A DNA stretch of 40,199 bases, from positions 1 through 40,199 of the forward strand of contig JAJSAC010000062.1 of NCBI GenBank assembly GCA_024274915.1, given 5' to 3'. The stretch's first letter is position 1. Every line of letters begins with the position of its first letter. Origin of the DNA: Thermodesulfobacteriota bacterium (GTDB lineage Bacteria; Thermosulfidibacterota; Thermosulfidibacteria; Thermosulfidibacterales; B14-G1). The position numbers and the translations under genes are program-made. Below, in pieces: positions 34,093 through 40,199 of this stretch. The notes beneath the pieces were generated by a model. The model saw nothing but the letters and a program-made list of their open reading frames with translations, was not told the origin of the DNA and made no database searches.

Positions 34093-34506
34093 ATGGAGAA
34101 TGGGATAGAGACACTGAAAGTCCGCATCGCTTCCAGCCCCCTGGTTCGTTTTTTGGGCATCAGGCTGGAAGACCTGAAAGAGGGTTACGCACGACTGGCC
34201 ATGGAGGTGGAGGAGAAACACCTGAATAGTCTGGGCACCCTTCACGGCGGGGTCATGGCCACTCTCAACGATGTGGCCTGTGGTGTGGCCATAAACACCG
34301 TACTGGTACCCCAAGCCACCATCCTCAGCCTGGACCTCCGGGTGGAGTTCATAGACACCCTCTCCTCGGGCACCGTCTATTGCGAGGGTTTTCTCACCCA
34401 AAAGAAGCACACCGTGGCCTTCGCCCACTCCCGCCTCACTGATGAAAAGGGGAGGCTCCTCTCCACGGCCTCGGCCACAGGTTTCATTAAAAGGTTGACA
34501 CCGTGA
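34093..34506 (+). CDS. PaaI-type hot-dog thioesterase
   Basis: 137 residues. The PaaI/HGG signature LNSLGTLHGGVMATLNDVACGVA is at about 48-70, where the HGG and Asp form the thioesterase site. DLRVEFIDTLSSG and the C-terminal strand pattern complete a single hot-dog domain. Relatives hydrolyse phenylacetyl-CoA or other acyl-CoAs; the substrate here is not known. It overlaps the downstream methyltransferase start by 4 bp (GTGA), so the two are translationally coupled. Its C-rich third positions return to the pattern seen left of 23.5 kb. Confidence 0.88.
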   Translation: MENGIETLKVRIASSPLVRFLGIRLEDLKEGYARLAMEVEEKHLNSLGTLHGGVMATLNDVACGVAINTVLVPQATILSLDLRVEFIDTLSSGTVYCEGFLTQKKHTVAFAHSRLTDEKGRLLSTASATGFIKRLTP

Positions 34507-35483
34507 ATGAAGAAATAGAGAAGGCGTTAAGGGAGTTCCACCGGTGGGGTTTTGCTTTTGCCCCCACAGCCATAACGGCAACGGCTGCTCAGCTGGACCT
34601 CTTTCTCCACCTGGAAAGCCCCATCACCCCCCAGGAGCTGGCCAAGAAAAAGGGGATACCTATCAGGGGCCTTCTCCGCATCCTCAGGGCCCTGGCCCGC
34701 CTGGACATCCTGGCAGAAGAGGGCAACACCTACCGCATCAACCCCACCCTGGCCCCCCTCTTCTCCCCTTCTTCGCCCTTCTATCTGGGCCCCTTCTTCC
34801 TCCACACCTGGAAACTCCAGGAGAGATGGCAGGAATTGCCCCAGGTGGTGACCACGGGCAAGCCCTTACCCCGGGGGGAAGATCCCGACTTTCCCGTCAC
34901 CCTGGCCCGGGGCCTCTTCGCCGTCCACTGGCTCCAGGCCCTGGAATTGGGAGAAAAGGTCTCCATACCCTCCGGCACCGTCCTGGATGTGGCCGGGGGC
35001 TCGGGGGTGTGGAGCGCAGGTATCCTCAAGAGCCATCCCCAGCTCAAAGGCACAGTCCTGGACTTGCCCCAGGTGGTAGAGAGGGGAGCCAAACCCATCC
35101 TGGAAGAGATGGACCTCCTCCAGCGCTACACCTTCATCCCCGGGGACATGTTCCAGGTGGACTGGGGCCAGGGTTACTCGGCGGCGATCCTGGGCCACAT
35201 CTGCCACGCCCTGGGGCGAGACGAAATTCTGTGGCTCATGGAGAAGGCCAGAACCGTTCTGACTCCCAGCGGCAAGCTCATAGTCATAGACTTCCTCACG
35301 GACCCCCAGGACCCCTTCTCCGCCATCTTCTCCATAAACATGCTGGTGGCCACGGAAAAGGGAGACGTCTACGCCCTGGAGGAGTATACCCAGTGGATGG
35401 AGGAGGTGGGGTTCTCCACCCCGAAGGTCATTCCCATGAAAGGTCCCTGGAAGAGCGCTGCTATAGTGGCCACCCCAGCCTAG
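34503..35483 (+). CDS. O-methyltransferase-like SAM-dependent methyltransferase
   Basis: 326 residues from GTG 34503. An N-terminal winged-helix dimerisation domain (about 1-95: ITATAAQLDLFLHL, ITPQELAKKKGIPIRGLLRILRALARLDIL) precedes a Rossmann SAM domain with VLDVAGGSGVW (about residue 162), VLDLPQVVE and PGDMFQVDWG. This is the plant-OMT/hydroxyneurosporene-methyltransferase architecture. Some relatives in anaerobes are not simple O-methyltransferases, so the acceptor is left open. It is coupled to the upstream thioesterase and overlaps the convergent archaemetzincin gene by 23 bp. Confidence 0.83.
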   Translation: MNEEIEKALREFHRWGFAFAPTAITATAAQLDLFLHLESPITPQELAKKKGIPIRGLLRILRALARLDILAEEGNTYRINPTLAPLFSPSSPFYLGPFFLHTWKLQERWQELPQVVTTGKPLPRGEDPDFPVTLARGLFAVHWLQALELGEKVSIPSGTVLDVAGGSGVWSAGILKSHPQLKGTVLDLPQVVERGAKPILEEMDLLQRYTFIPGDMFQVDWGQGYSAAILGHICHALGRDEILWLMEKARTVLTPSGKLIVIDFLTDPQDPFSAIFSINMLVATEKGDVYALEEYTQWMEEVGFSTPKVIPMKGPWKSAAIVATPA

Positions 35484-35964
35484 CCCTGCACCCGGTGCAA
35501 AATTCCCCGGGGGCCCTGTCCAGTTGATAAACGGAAGGGTACACCCCCATGGCGCACTCCCTGTCACAGTGGGAGAGCCCCAGGGCATGGCCCACCTCGT
35601 GGAGGGCCACCTTGTAGAGCCTCTCCAGAAGCAAATCAGGGGAAGGGGACCAGCCCTGGTGGGCGTAAAGGAGGCGGTAGAAGGAAACCACCCCCAAACC
35701 GTGGCCCACGGCCCCCTGGCCATAGACATAGAGCTTCCCCGGAGAACCCAGGTCCCGGCCCGTCACCCCCAAGACCACAGCGTCCTGGCCAGGGGGAAGC
35801 CTCTCTAAAAGGTCCCGGGCATCCCCCTGCCCTTTTCCCCACCAGATGATCCCCTCCACCACCTCCGCGGTGAGAGGAGTCCTTCGGGAAAAGAGAGAAG
35901 CCAGCTCCTCCAAGATCCCGGCAACCCCGGGACCCACGGGCACCAGGACCAGTCTATTCCACAA
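35461..35964 (-). CDS. Archaemetzincin-family zinc metalloprotease
   Basis: 167 residues. The zinc motif HEVGHALGLSHC (about 122-133) is followed by CAM and, 16 residues after the Met, CTGC. This is the extended His/Cys pattern of archaemetzincins, which bind a catalytic and a structural zinc. No signal peptide is seen, so it is cytoplasmic. Physiological substrates of the family are unknown. The start is probably TTG at 35964, inside the end of the nagA-like gene (11-bp overlap). It also overlaps the convergent methyltransferase gene by 23 bp, a very compact arrangement. Confidence 0.87.
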   Translation of the reverse strand: MWNRLVLVPVGPGVAGILEELASLFSRRTPLTAEVVEGIIWWGKGQGDARDLLERLPPGQDAVVLGVTGRDLGSPGKLYVYGQGAVGHGLGVVSFYRLLYAHQGWSPSPDLLLERLYKVALHEVGHALGLSHCDRECAMGVYPSVYQLDRAPGEFCTGCRARLGWPL

Positions 35965-37000
35965 TCTCCAAATCCCCTTTCTCTGTGAGAAGGTAGAGGG
36001 GTCCCCGGTACCCCTCCTCTACCATAGGAGGCTCCTCCCCCAGCAAACAGGCCACATTCCTCAGAAGGGCGGGAATGGACTCCCCCAGGGGCCAGATGTC
36101 GGAATCATCCAGGAATCTCAGTCCCTCCAGGAGGGAGATGGCCGAGCCAAAGATCCTCCCATCCCTCCTCACCACGGCCCCACCCTTTCTGGTCACCCGG
36201 GTTCCCATCCACTCCATCTCCCGGGGCCCTCCGGCAGCCAGGGGGGTGCCATCGGATACGGGTATGAGACCCCCAGGACCTTTGAGCCTCACTATGAATC
36301 TCTGGACCAGGGGATGGAGATGGCCCTCTTCGGGGATGAACTCCGCCTTGACTCTGTGATCCAGGAGACAGGCCAAAGCCCCTCCCGGAGCCCGGTGATG
36401 GAAAGGCCCCATAGCATTGAAAAGATGGGTCACAAGCCGGGCTCCCAGGGCAATGGCCCTCAGGGTCTCCTCCTCCCCCGCCTGGGTATGACCCACGGAA
36501 ACCACCACCCCCCTCTCCACCAGGGCCGGAATCACCTCTTGGGCCTCGGGGCGCTCGGGGGCCAGGGTCACCACCCTCACCAGGCCGGGGAACCTATCCA
36601 CCAGGGACAAAAAGGTCTCCACCGTCCATCCCTCCAGGGCCCCGGCGTCCATTCCCCCCACCTTTTGGGGATTGATGAAAGGCCCCTCCAGGTAGGCTCC
36701 CAGGACTCTGGCCTCACCGGGACGTGGGGTCCTTTTCACCCCATCCAGAGCCCCCAAGGCTTCCTCCAGGGTCCTCCTGGACATGGCAGGCAGGGTGGCT
36801 ACCAAGGCCGAAGTACCGTGGAAAAACTGGGCCCTCAAGGCCCTCCGGATCTCCTCATCACGGGAAGAGGCAAGGGAATAGCCTCCCCCACCGTGGACAT
36901 GGAAATCCCATACCCCTGGGAAGAGGAAACCCCCTCTCCAGGCCTCTTCTGACACTTCCCTCATCCCCCTGCCGTCCAGAAGCCTGGCAGAACCCTTCAC
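35954..37000 (-). CDS. nagA: N-acetylglucosamine-6-phosphate deacetylase-like amidohydrolase
   Basis: 348 residues. The amidohydrolase metal motif reads GVWDFHVHGGGG, followed by AYLEGPFINPQKVGGMD, VSVGHTQAGEEE, THLFNAMGPFHHRAPG and PVSDGTPLA, in the order of NagA. It deacetylates GlcNAc-6-P in amino-sugar or cell-wall recycling. It is slightly shorter than typical NagA (about 380), mainly at the N-terminus. The start is GTG 37000 with GGGAGAGGG upstream. No nagB or sugar transporter is adjacent, so the exact substrate is less certain than the family. Confidence 0.88.
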   Translation of the reverse strand: MKGSARLLDGRGMREVSEEAWRGGFLFPGVWDFHVHGGGGYSLASSRDEEIRRALRAQFFHGTSALVATLPAMSRRTLEEALGALDGVKRTPRPGEARVLGAYLEGPFINPQKVGGMDAGALEGWTVETFLSLVDRFPGLVRVVTLAPERPEAQEVIPALVERGVVVSVGHTQAGEEETLRAIALGARLVTHLFNAMGPFHHRAPGGALACLLDHRVKAEFIPEEGHLHPLVQRFIVRLKGPGGLIPVSDGTPLAAGGPREMEWMGTRVTRKGGAVVRRDGRIFGSAISLLEGLRFLDDSDIWPLGESIPALLRNVACLLGEEPPMVEEGYRGPLYLLTEKGDLEIVE

Positions 37001-37028
37001 TTACCCTCTCCCAACTTTACTATGACCA

Positions 37029-37034
37029 TTGACA
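37029..37034 (+). promoter_or_regulatory. Possible -35 of the cfa-like gene
   Basis: TTGACA lies 44 bp upstream of the ATG in the 77-bp divergent gap between nagA and cfa. The best -10 (CACAAT, 37049-37054) is too close at 14 bp, so this is weak. The ribosome site AAGAGGAGGTGG (37062-37073) is strong. Confidence 0.3.
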
Positions 37035-37077
37035 ATTGTTCTCATAGGCACAATTCATTCTCAAGAGGAGGTGGACC

Positions 37078-38379
37078 ATGCAAGAGAAAATGATAGAAGA
37101 AAACCTGGCGCTCCTCAAACAGGTCTTTTCCAACTATAAACCTGCTCATTTCAACTTCAGGCTCTGGAACGGCCAGGAGTGGTCTCCCCCGGGGCTGGAA
37201 GAGGCCAGGGCCACGGTGATCATCTATAACCCAGGGATCATGGCCCACATTCTATCATTTCCCACAGACGTGAGGCTGGGCGAGGCTTACATTTACGGAG
37301 ACATTGACATCGAAGGAGACATCTACGCCATCTTCCCCGCCGCCGAACATCTCAAGGAGGTCTCCCCCAAACTCATGGCCAACCCCATCTTCTGGAGGAG
37401 GGTCTTCAAGCTAAAAAAGGCTGTACGGAACTTCAACAGGCTCCAGGGTCGAAGCAAGGCCAACCTCCAGGGCAAACTCCACTCCATAGAGAGGGACCGC
37501 CAGGCCATCTCTTACCACTACGACCTCCCACCAGAGTTTTACACCCTCTACCTCGACCCCATGATGAACTACTCCTGCGCCTATTTCAGGAGCCCCCATG
37601 AGGACTTGGCCACGGCCCAGAGGAACAAGCTAGAGCTCATCTGCCGGAAACTCCGACTGAAACCCGGGGAGAGGGTCCTGGACATCGGCTGCGGCTGGGG
37701 GGGCTTCGTGGTCTATGCCGCCAAGAAGTACGGCGTCAAAGTGGTGGGCATCACCCTGGCCCAGAACCAGGCCCGCTATGCCCGAGAATGGATAGAGAGG
37801 GAGGGCCTCCAGGACCTGGCCGAGGTCCGACTCCAGGACTACCGGGAGGTCAACGATCCCGAGGGTTTCGACAAGCTGGTGAGCATAGGCATGTTCGAGC
37901 ACGTTGGGAAACCCCTCCTCAAGACCTATTTCCAGAAGGCCTGGGAGCTCCTGAAACCCGGGGGGTTCTTCCTGAACCACGGCATAGCCGCCGATTGGGG
38001 CCCCACCATGATACGCCGCTGGTCCTTCACCGAGCAGTATGTCTTCCCCGACGGTCACCTCCGGCCCATCAGCAAAACCATCACCGTAGCAGAAAACGTA
38101 GGCTTCGAAGTGCGGGACGTGGAATCCCTGAGGGAACACTACGCCCTCACCCTGCGCCACTGGGTGAAGAACCTGGAGGCCCACAGGGAAGAGGCCCTCA
38201 AGGTGGTGGACGAGGTGACCTATCGGGTGTGGCGCCTCTACATGGCCGGGGCCTCCTACGGGTTCTCCATCAACGAGCAGAGCGTCTTCCAGGCCCTTTT
38301 GGTGAAGAACAGGGACAAAGGGGAGAACGAGCTGCCCCTCACCCGGGAAGACATCTACCAGAAGTGGGAAACCCTGTGA
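37078..38379 (+). CDS. cfa: Cyclopropane-fatty-acyl-phospholipid synthase family methyltransferase
   Basis: 433 residues. An N-terminal lipid-binding domain (about 1-125: [21 protein letters not shown]) precedes the methyltransferase domain: [46 protein letters not shown] for SAM binding, SIGMFEHVG and [11 protein letters not shown]. It transfers a methylene from SAM to unsaturated acyl chains of membrane phospholipids; tuberculostearate-type or other methylated fatty acids are alternatives within the family. It is a single gene with a strong ribosome site, divergent from nagA. Confidence 0.92.
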   Translation: MQEKMIEENLALLKQVFSNYKPAHFNFRLWNGQEWSPPGLEEARATVIIYNPGIMAHILSFPTDVRLGEAYIYGDIDIEGDIYAIFPAAEHLKEVSPKLMANPIFWRRVFKLKKAVRNFNRLQGRSKANLQGKLHSIERDRQAISYHYDLPPEFYTLYLDPMMNYSCAYFRSPHEDLATAQRNKLELICRKLRLKPGERVLDIGCGWGGFVVYAAKKYGVKVVGITLAQNQARYAREWIEREGLQDLAEVRLQDYREVNDPEGFDKLVSIGMFEHVGKPLLKTYFQKAWELLKPGGFFLNHGIAADWGPTMIRRWSFTEQYVFPDGHLRPISKTITVAENVGFEVRDVESLREHYALTLRHWVKNLEAHREEALKVVDEVTYRVWRLYMAGASYGFSINEQSVFQALLVKNRDKGENELPLTREDIYQKWETL

Positions 38380-38402
38380 AACCTCTGGTTCCCCCTTTAT
38401 AA

Positions 38403-38546
38403 GGTCTCACCGTTCTGGCAGGCACCGCCAGGGCCCTGCCCCGGATAGTGCAGACTTTGGAGAAGGAAGGCTACCGATTTGTGAAACTGGAAGACTTCAT
38501 CGGGAAGAGGCCAGCACCTCTTCTTCGGGGAAAGGAGAAGCCTTGA
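38403..38546 (+). pseudogene. C-terminal remnant of a polysaccharide deacetylase-like gene
   Basis: A 47-codon open stretch between in-frame stops contains TARALPRIVQTLEKEGYRF followed by VKLEDFIG, which reads like the final helix and strand of polysaccharide deacetylases (…ALPRIIEELKKRGYRFVTLEELL). It has no start codon and no upstream domain; cfa ends 23 bp before. Its last 50 bp overlap the convergent gene at 38497. Confidence 0.45.
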
Positions 38547-38940
38547 GGAACTCCTCCAGGTCCTCCAGGGTGGGGAAGATCCTGGTGGAGGTGATACGCA
38601 CCACCCAGTTCTCCAGCATGGGAGTCACCGTCCACACGGGAATCCCCTCCTTGTAAGCCTCCCACATCTCCACCGCCGTGCCCATGGAGGCCGAAGGAAG
38701 GTAGGCCACGATGAGGGAAGACCTCTTCACCAGGTCTATGTGGTACATGAAGGTCTCCCGGGCTTCTTCATCGGTGTACTCCACGCTCTCGGGATGGTTC
38801 TCCACGGGACAGTAGACCTCCCAGCCGGGAAAGGCCCGGGCCAGGAGCTCCTTGAGCCGGGAGCGGTAATCCTGGCTCCACACGTCCTTCCCCTGGCACG
38901 ATCCCTGGATGATACCCGCTATGAAGATCCGCTTCCCCAC
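38497..38940 (-). CDS. Nucleoside 2-deoxyribosyltransferase-like protein
   Basis: 147 residues. The N-terminal strand [13 protein letters not shown] and the motif [24 protein letters not shown] (about 85-108), followed by a strand IPVWTVTP, resemble the nucleoside-deoxyribosyltransferase fold, where the Glu in GTAxEM is nucleophilic or sugar-binding. Many short members have unknown substrates. The start is GTG 38940 with a poor ribosome site. It is isolated: convergent with a gene remnant and followed upstream by a 440-bp non-coding stretch. Confidence 0.65.
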   Translation of the reverse strand: MGKRIFIAGIIQGSCQGKDVWSQDYRSRLKELLARAFPGWEVYCPVENHPESVEYTDEEARETFMYHIDLVKRSSLIVAYLPSASMGTAVEMWEAYKEGIPVWTVTPMLENWVVRITSTRIFPTLEDLEEFLKASPFPEEEVLASSR

Positions 38941-39381
38941 GGGGAGAATCCATAACCCCCGGCCCCCCTGCTGTCAATGCCAGCCACCCCGTTGAAAACC
39001 AAAATCCAGGCCAGCGAGTATGCCAGCCCCATGTTCCCGGAAAAAACACTGGTAAAGTGTTACAGTCTGGCCGGACTGCTATTCACATTGCCAAGCCACC
39101 TGAAGCCACAGACTCCAGCACAACACTCTTCCCTCAAATGGCAGACCCATATCCTTTTGACGTGGCTTTTCCCAAAGACTGCTTAGGCTACTCCAATCCA
39201 ATTCTACCTTTCCGTCGCCGCAACCCAACATTGCCATCTTTAATATTATACTGCTGCAATGTAATATTAAGCCAAGTTTTTCAAGCGTTTTACTTCTGCC
39301 TCTCTCTTGACAAGGCTCACTAGAATATAGTAATTTTTTACTAATATTGCAGCAACATATGATATGTTAGCAGGTAAAAAA
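38941..39381. other. Non-coding stretch at the left edge of the integron cassette
   Basis: No convincing gene on either strand. GC falls progressively towards the right. It contains AACACT/AGTGTT (near 39045-39061), two TAATATTA motifs (39241-39248, 39262-39269), and TAATATTGCAGC (39342-39353), which is inverted relative to CTGCTGCAAT...AATATTA (39251-39269). A promoter-like pair is TTGACA (39307-39312), 16 bp, AGTAAT (39329-39334), pointing to the cassette gene. No integrase gene and no second attC are seen. Confidence 0.5.
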
Positions 39382-40101
39382 ATGAGTAGAAATGAACAAG
39401 AATTGATACATGATTTTCCCCGATATTATCAGGAATCGCTAAATGTACTAAAAGAATTTGGTGGGCCTTCAGTATATTTCCATGTCCAATGCGTGAAAGA
39501 GCAACAATCTAATTTCCTTTCTGAAAGGCATATAGAATTAATATATGCAACTTTGGCATCTTGGGGAATGCACCGTATGGGCGATCCTAGGACTACAAAA
39601 ACGAAACTTCATGAATATAATGATTTTAAAGATTCAATTTTAAAATATAAAGACAAGATGCAATCTTTTATAGAAAATAACTTTTCTGATATGGAACATT
39701 CTGATTACATGACTATAATAGAAAGCTTAAAAGAAATATACCAAGGTTTAAATGTCTCTATATCTAATTCAACTATTGTGGCTAACTCAAAAGCACTTGC
39801 GCATATTCTTCCAAATCTAATTCCCCCAATTGACAGACAATATACAATAAGATTTTTTACTCAAGATCGTGATGAATTTTTCTATAACAATGGTAAGTAT
39901 CGTCTTGTAAATCTACCAGGTGAATTAGAAAAACAGTTTGAATTATTTGTTGATGTTTGTGGAAAAATAAAAATTCTCTTTGACAATATAGACAGATCAA
40001 TCATCGAAATAAACAAAGAAACTTTTAACACTTCGTATCCTAAGGTAATGGATAATGTAATCATGGCTTATGTGAAAAGTATTCCAAAACCAACAAATTA
40101 G
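39382..40101 (+). CDS. Conserved hypothetical protein in an AT-rich integron gene cassette
   Basis: 239 residues from the ATG at 39382, preceded by AGG at a 7-bp spacing; the ATG at 39364 would add six residues. No known domain is recognised. It is soluble, with no signal peptide or membrane segments. Conspicuous stretches are FGGPSVYFHVQCV, LIYATLASWGMHRMGD, KTKLHEYNDF, STIVANSKALAHILPNL and PPIDRQYTIRFF. The sequence resembles an uncharacterised family I have seen in scattered bacteria, without a known function. Base composition is strikingly AT-rich, unlike all neighbours, and the stop codon is 1 bp before an attC-like site, so it is a horizontally acquired cassette gene. Confidence 0.85.
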   Translation: MSRNEQELIHDFPRYYQESLNVLKEFGGPSVYFHVQCVKEQQSNFLSERHIELIYATLASWGMHRMGDPRTTKTKLHEYNDFKDSILKYKDKMQSFIENNFSDMEHSDYMTIIESLKEIYQGLNVSISNSTIVANSKALAHILPNLIPPIDRQYTIRFFTQDRDEFFYNNGKYRLVNLPGELEKQFELFVDVCGKIKILFDNIDRSIIEINKETFNTSYPKVMDNVIMAYVKSIPKPTN

Positions 40102-40102
40102 C

Positions 40103-40175
40103 TGCTAACAAGGCGCTGCACCTGACCGCTATTCCGCTGGCGCTTCATAGCGGCAGGTGAGCTTTGTCGTTAGGC
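40103..40175 (+). other. attC recombination site of an integron cassette
   Basis: The left end CTGCTAACAAGGCG supplies the R'' box (…TAAC) and the right end TCGTTAGGC the consensus GTTRRRY box (40169-40175). Between them CACCTG-A-CCGCTAT and ATAGCGG-CAGGTG form an inverted repeat with one unpaired (extrahelical) base and a short loop, the structure recognised by IntI as folded single strand. The 24 bp after it would start the next cassette. Confidence 0.85.
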
Positions 40176-40199
40176 GTATCTGAATGGTCTCTTGTAGTG

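Noticed and set aside
38977-39323. Short plus-strand open frames left of the integron cassette
   Set aside because: No ribosome sites, no recognisable motifs, mutually overlapping frames; treated as non-coding.

Overview
The window looks like chromosomal DNA of an anaerobic, probably thermophilic bacterium of the Desulfobacterota/Thermodesulfobacteriota type. This is inferred from gene content: futalosine-type menaquinone genes (mqnA, mqnC, mqnE), an archaeal-type phosphoglycerate mutase, aryl-CoA ligases, a ccsA-hemA-hemC block, an archaemetzincin, and heavy use of AGG/AGA (Arg) and ATA (Ile) codons. GC is high by eye except in the last ~0.9 kb. No ribosomal RNA or marker protein fixes the species.

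Layout. (1) 1-6.4 kb: a TetR regulator and a complete tripartite RND efflux operon (membrane fusion protein, pump, TolC), with a palindromic candidate operator at the tetR promoter. (2) 6.45-10.9 kb, minus strand: a tightly coupled six-gene operon of three U32-family proteins resembling UbiU/UbiV iron-sulfur hydroxylase components, a hot-dog thioesterase, a histone-deacetylase-fold enzyme and a NIL-domain ferredoxin. It is divergent from an aryl-CoA ligase at 11.0-12.7 kb. I recognise no named pathway for this set, and it is the best candidate here for an undescribed system. (3) 12.8 kb: tRNA-Ser(GCT). (4) 12.9-23.5 kb, minus strand: one compact transcription unit, trpL-E-G-D-C-F-B-A, then an RNA m5C methyltransferase, then mqnE-mqnA-mqnC. 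Its leader encodes a peptide with four consecutive Trp codons and what looks like a two-terminator chain attenuator. (5) 24-34 kb: apgM, a second aryl-CoA ligase, hemC/hemA/ccsA, tRNA-Ser(TGA), and a hybrid PAS/GAF sensor kinase split by one in-frame TAG. (6) 34-39 kb: PaaI-type thioesterase, O-methyltransferase-like protein, archaemetzincin, NagA-like deacetylase, Cfa-type methyltransferase, a decayed deacetylase tail and a nucleoside-deoxyribosyltransferase-like protein. (7) 39.3-40.2 kb: an AT-rich gene followed directly by an attC-like site, i.e. an integron gene cassette.

Three copies of a ~250-bp non-coding element (1-151, 23516-23768 inverted, 33798-34041) punctuate the window. Each has nested inverted repeats around a core of 7-bp repeats. 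The two inverted copies bracket the 24-34 kb block, in which the strand composition bias is opposite to both sides, as expected if that block was inverted by recombination between them.

Together the genes link chorismate use (Trp and menaquinone from one transcript), heme and cytochrome c maturation, aromatic acid activation and efflux. All functional calls come from motif and family recognition by eye; no database search was run.
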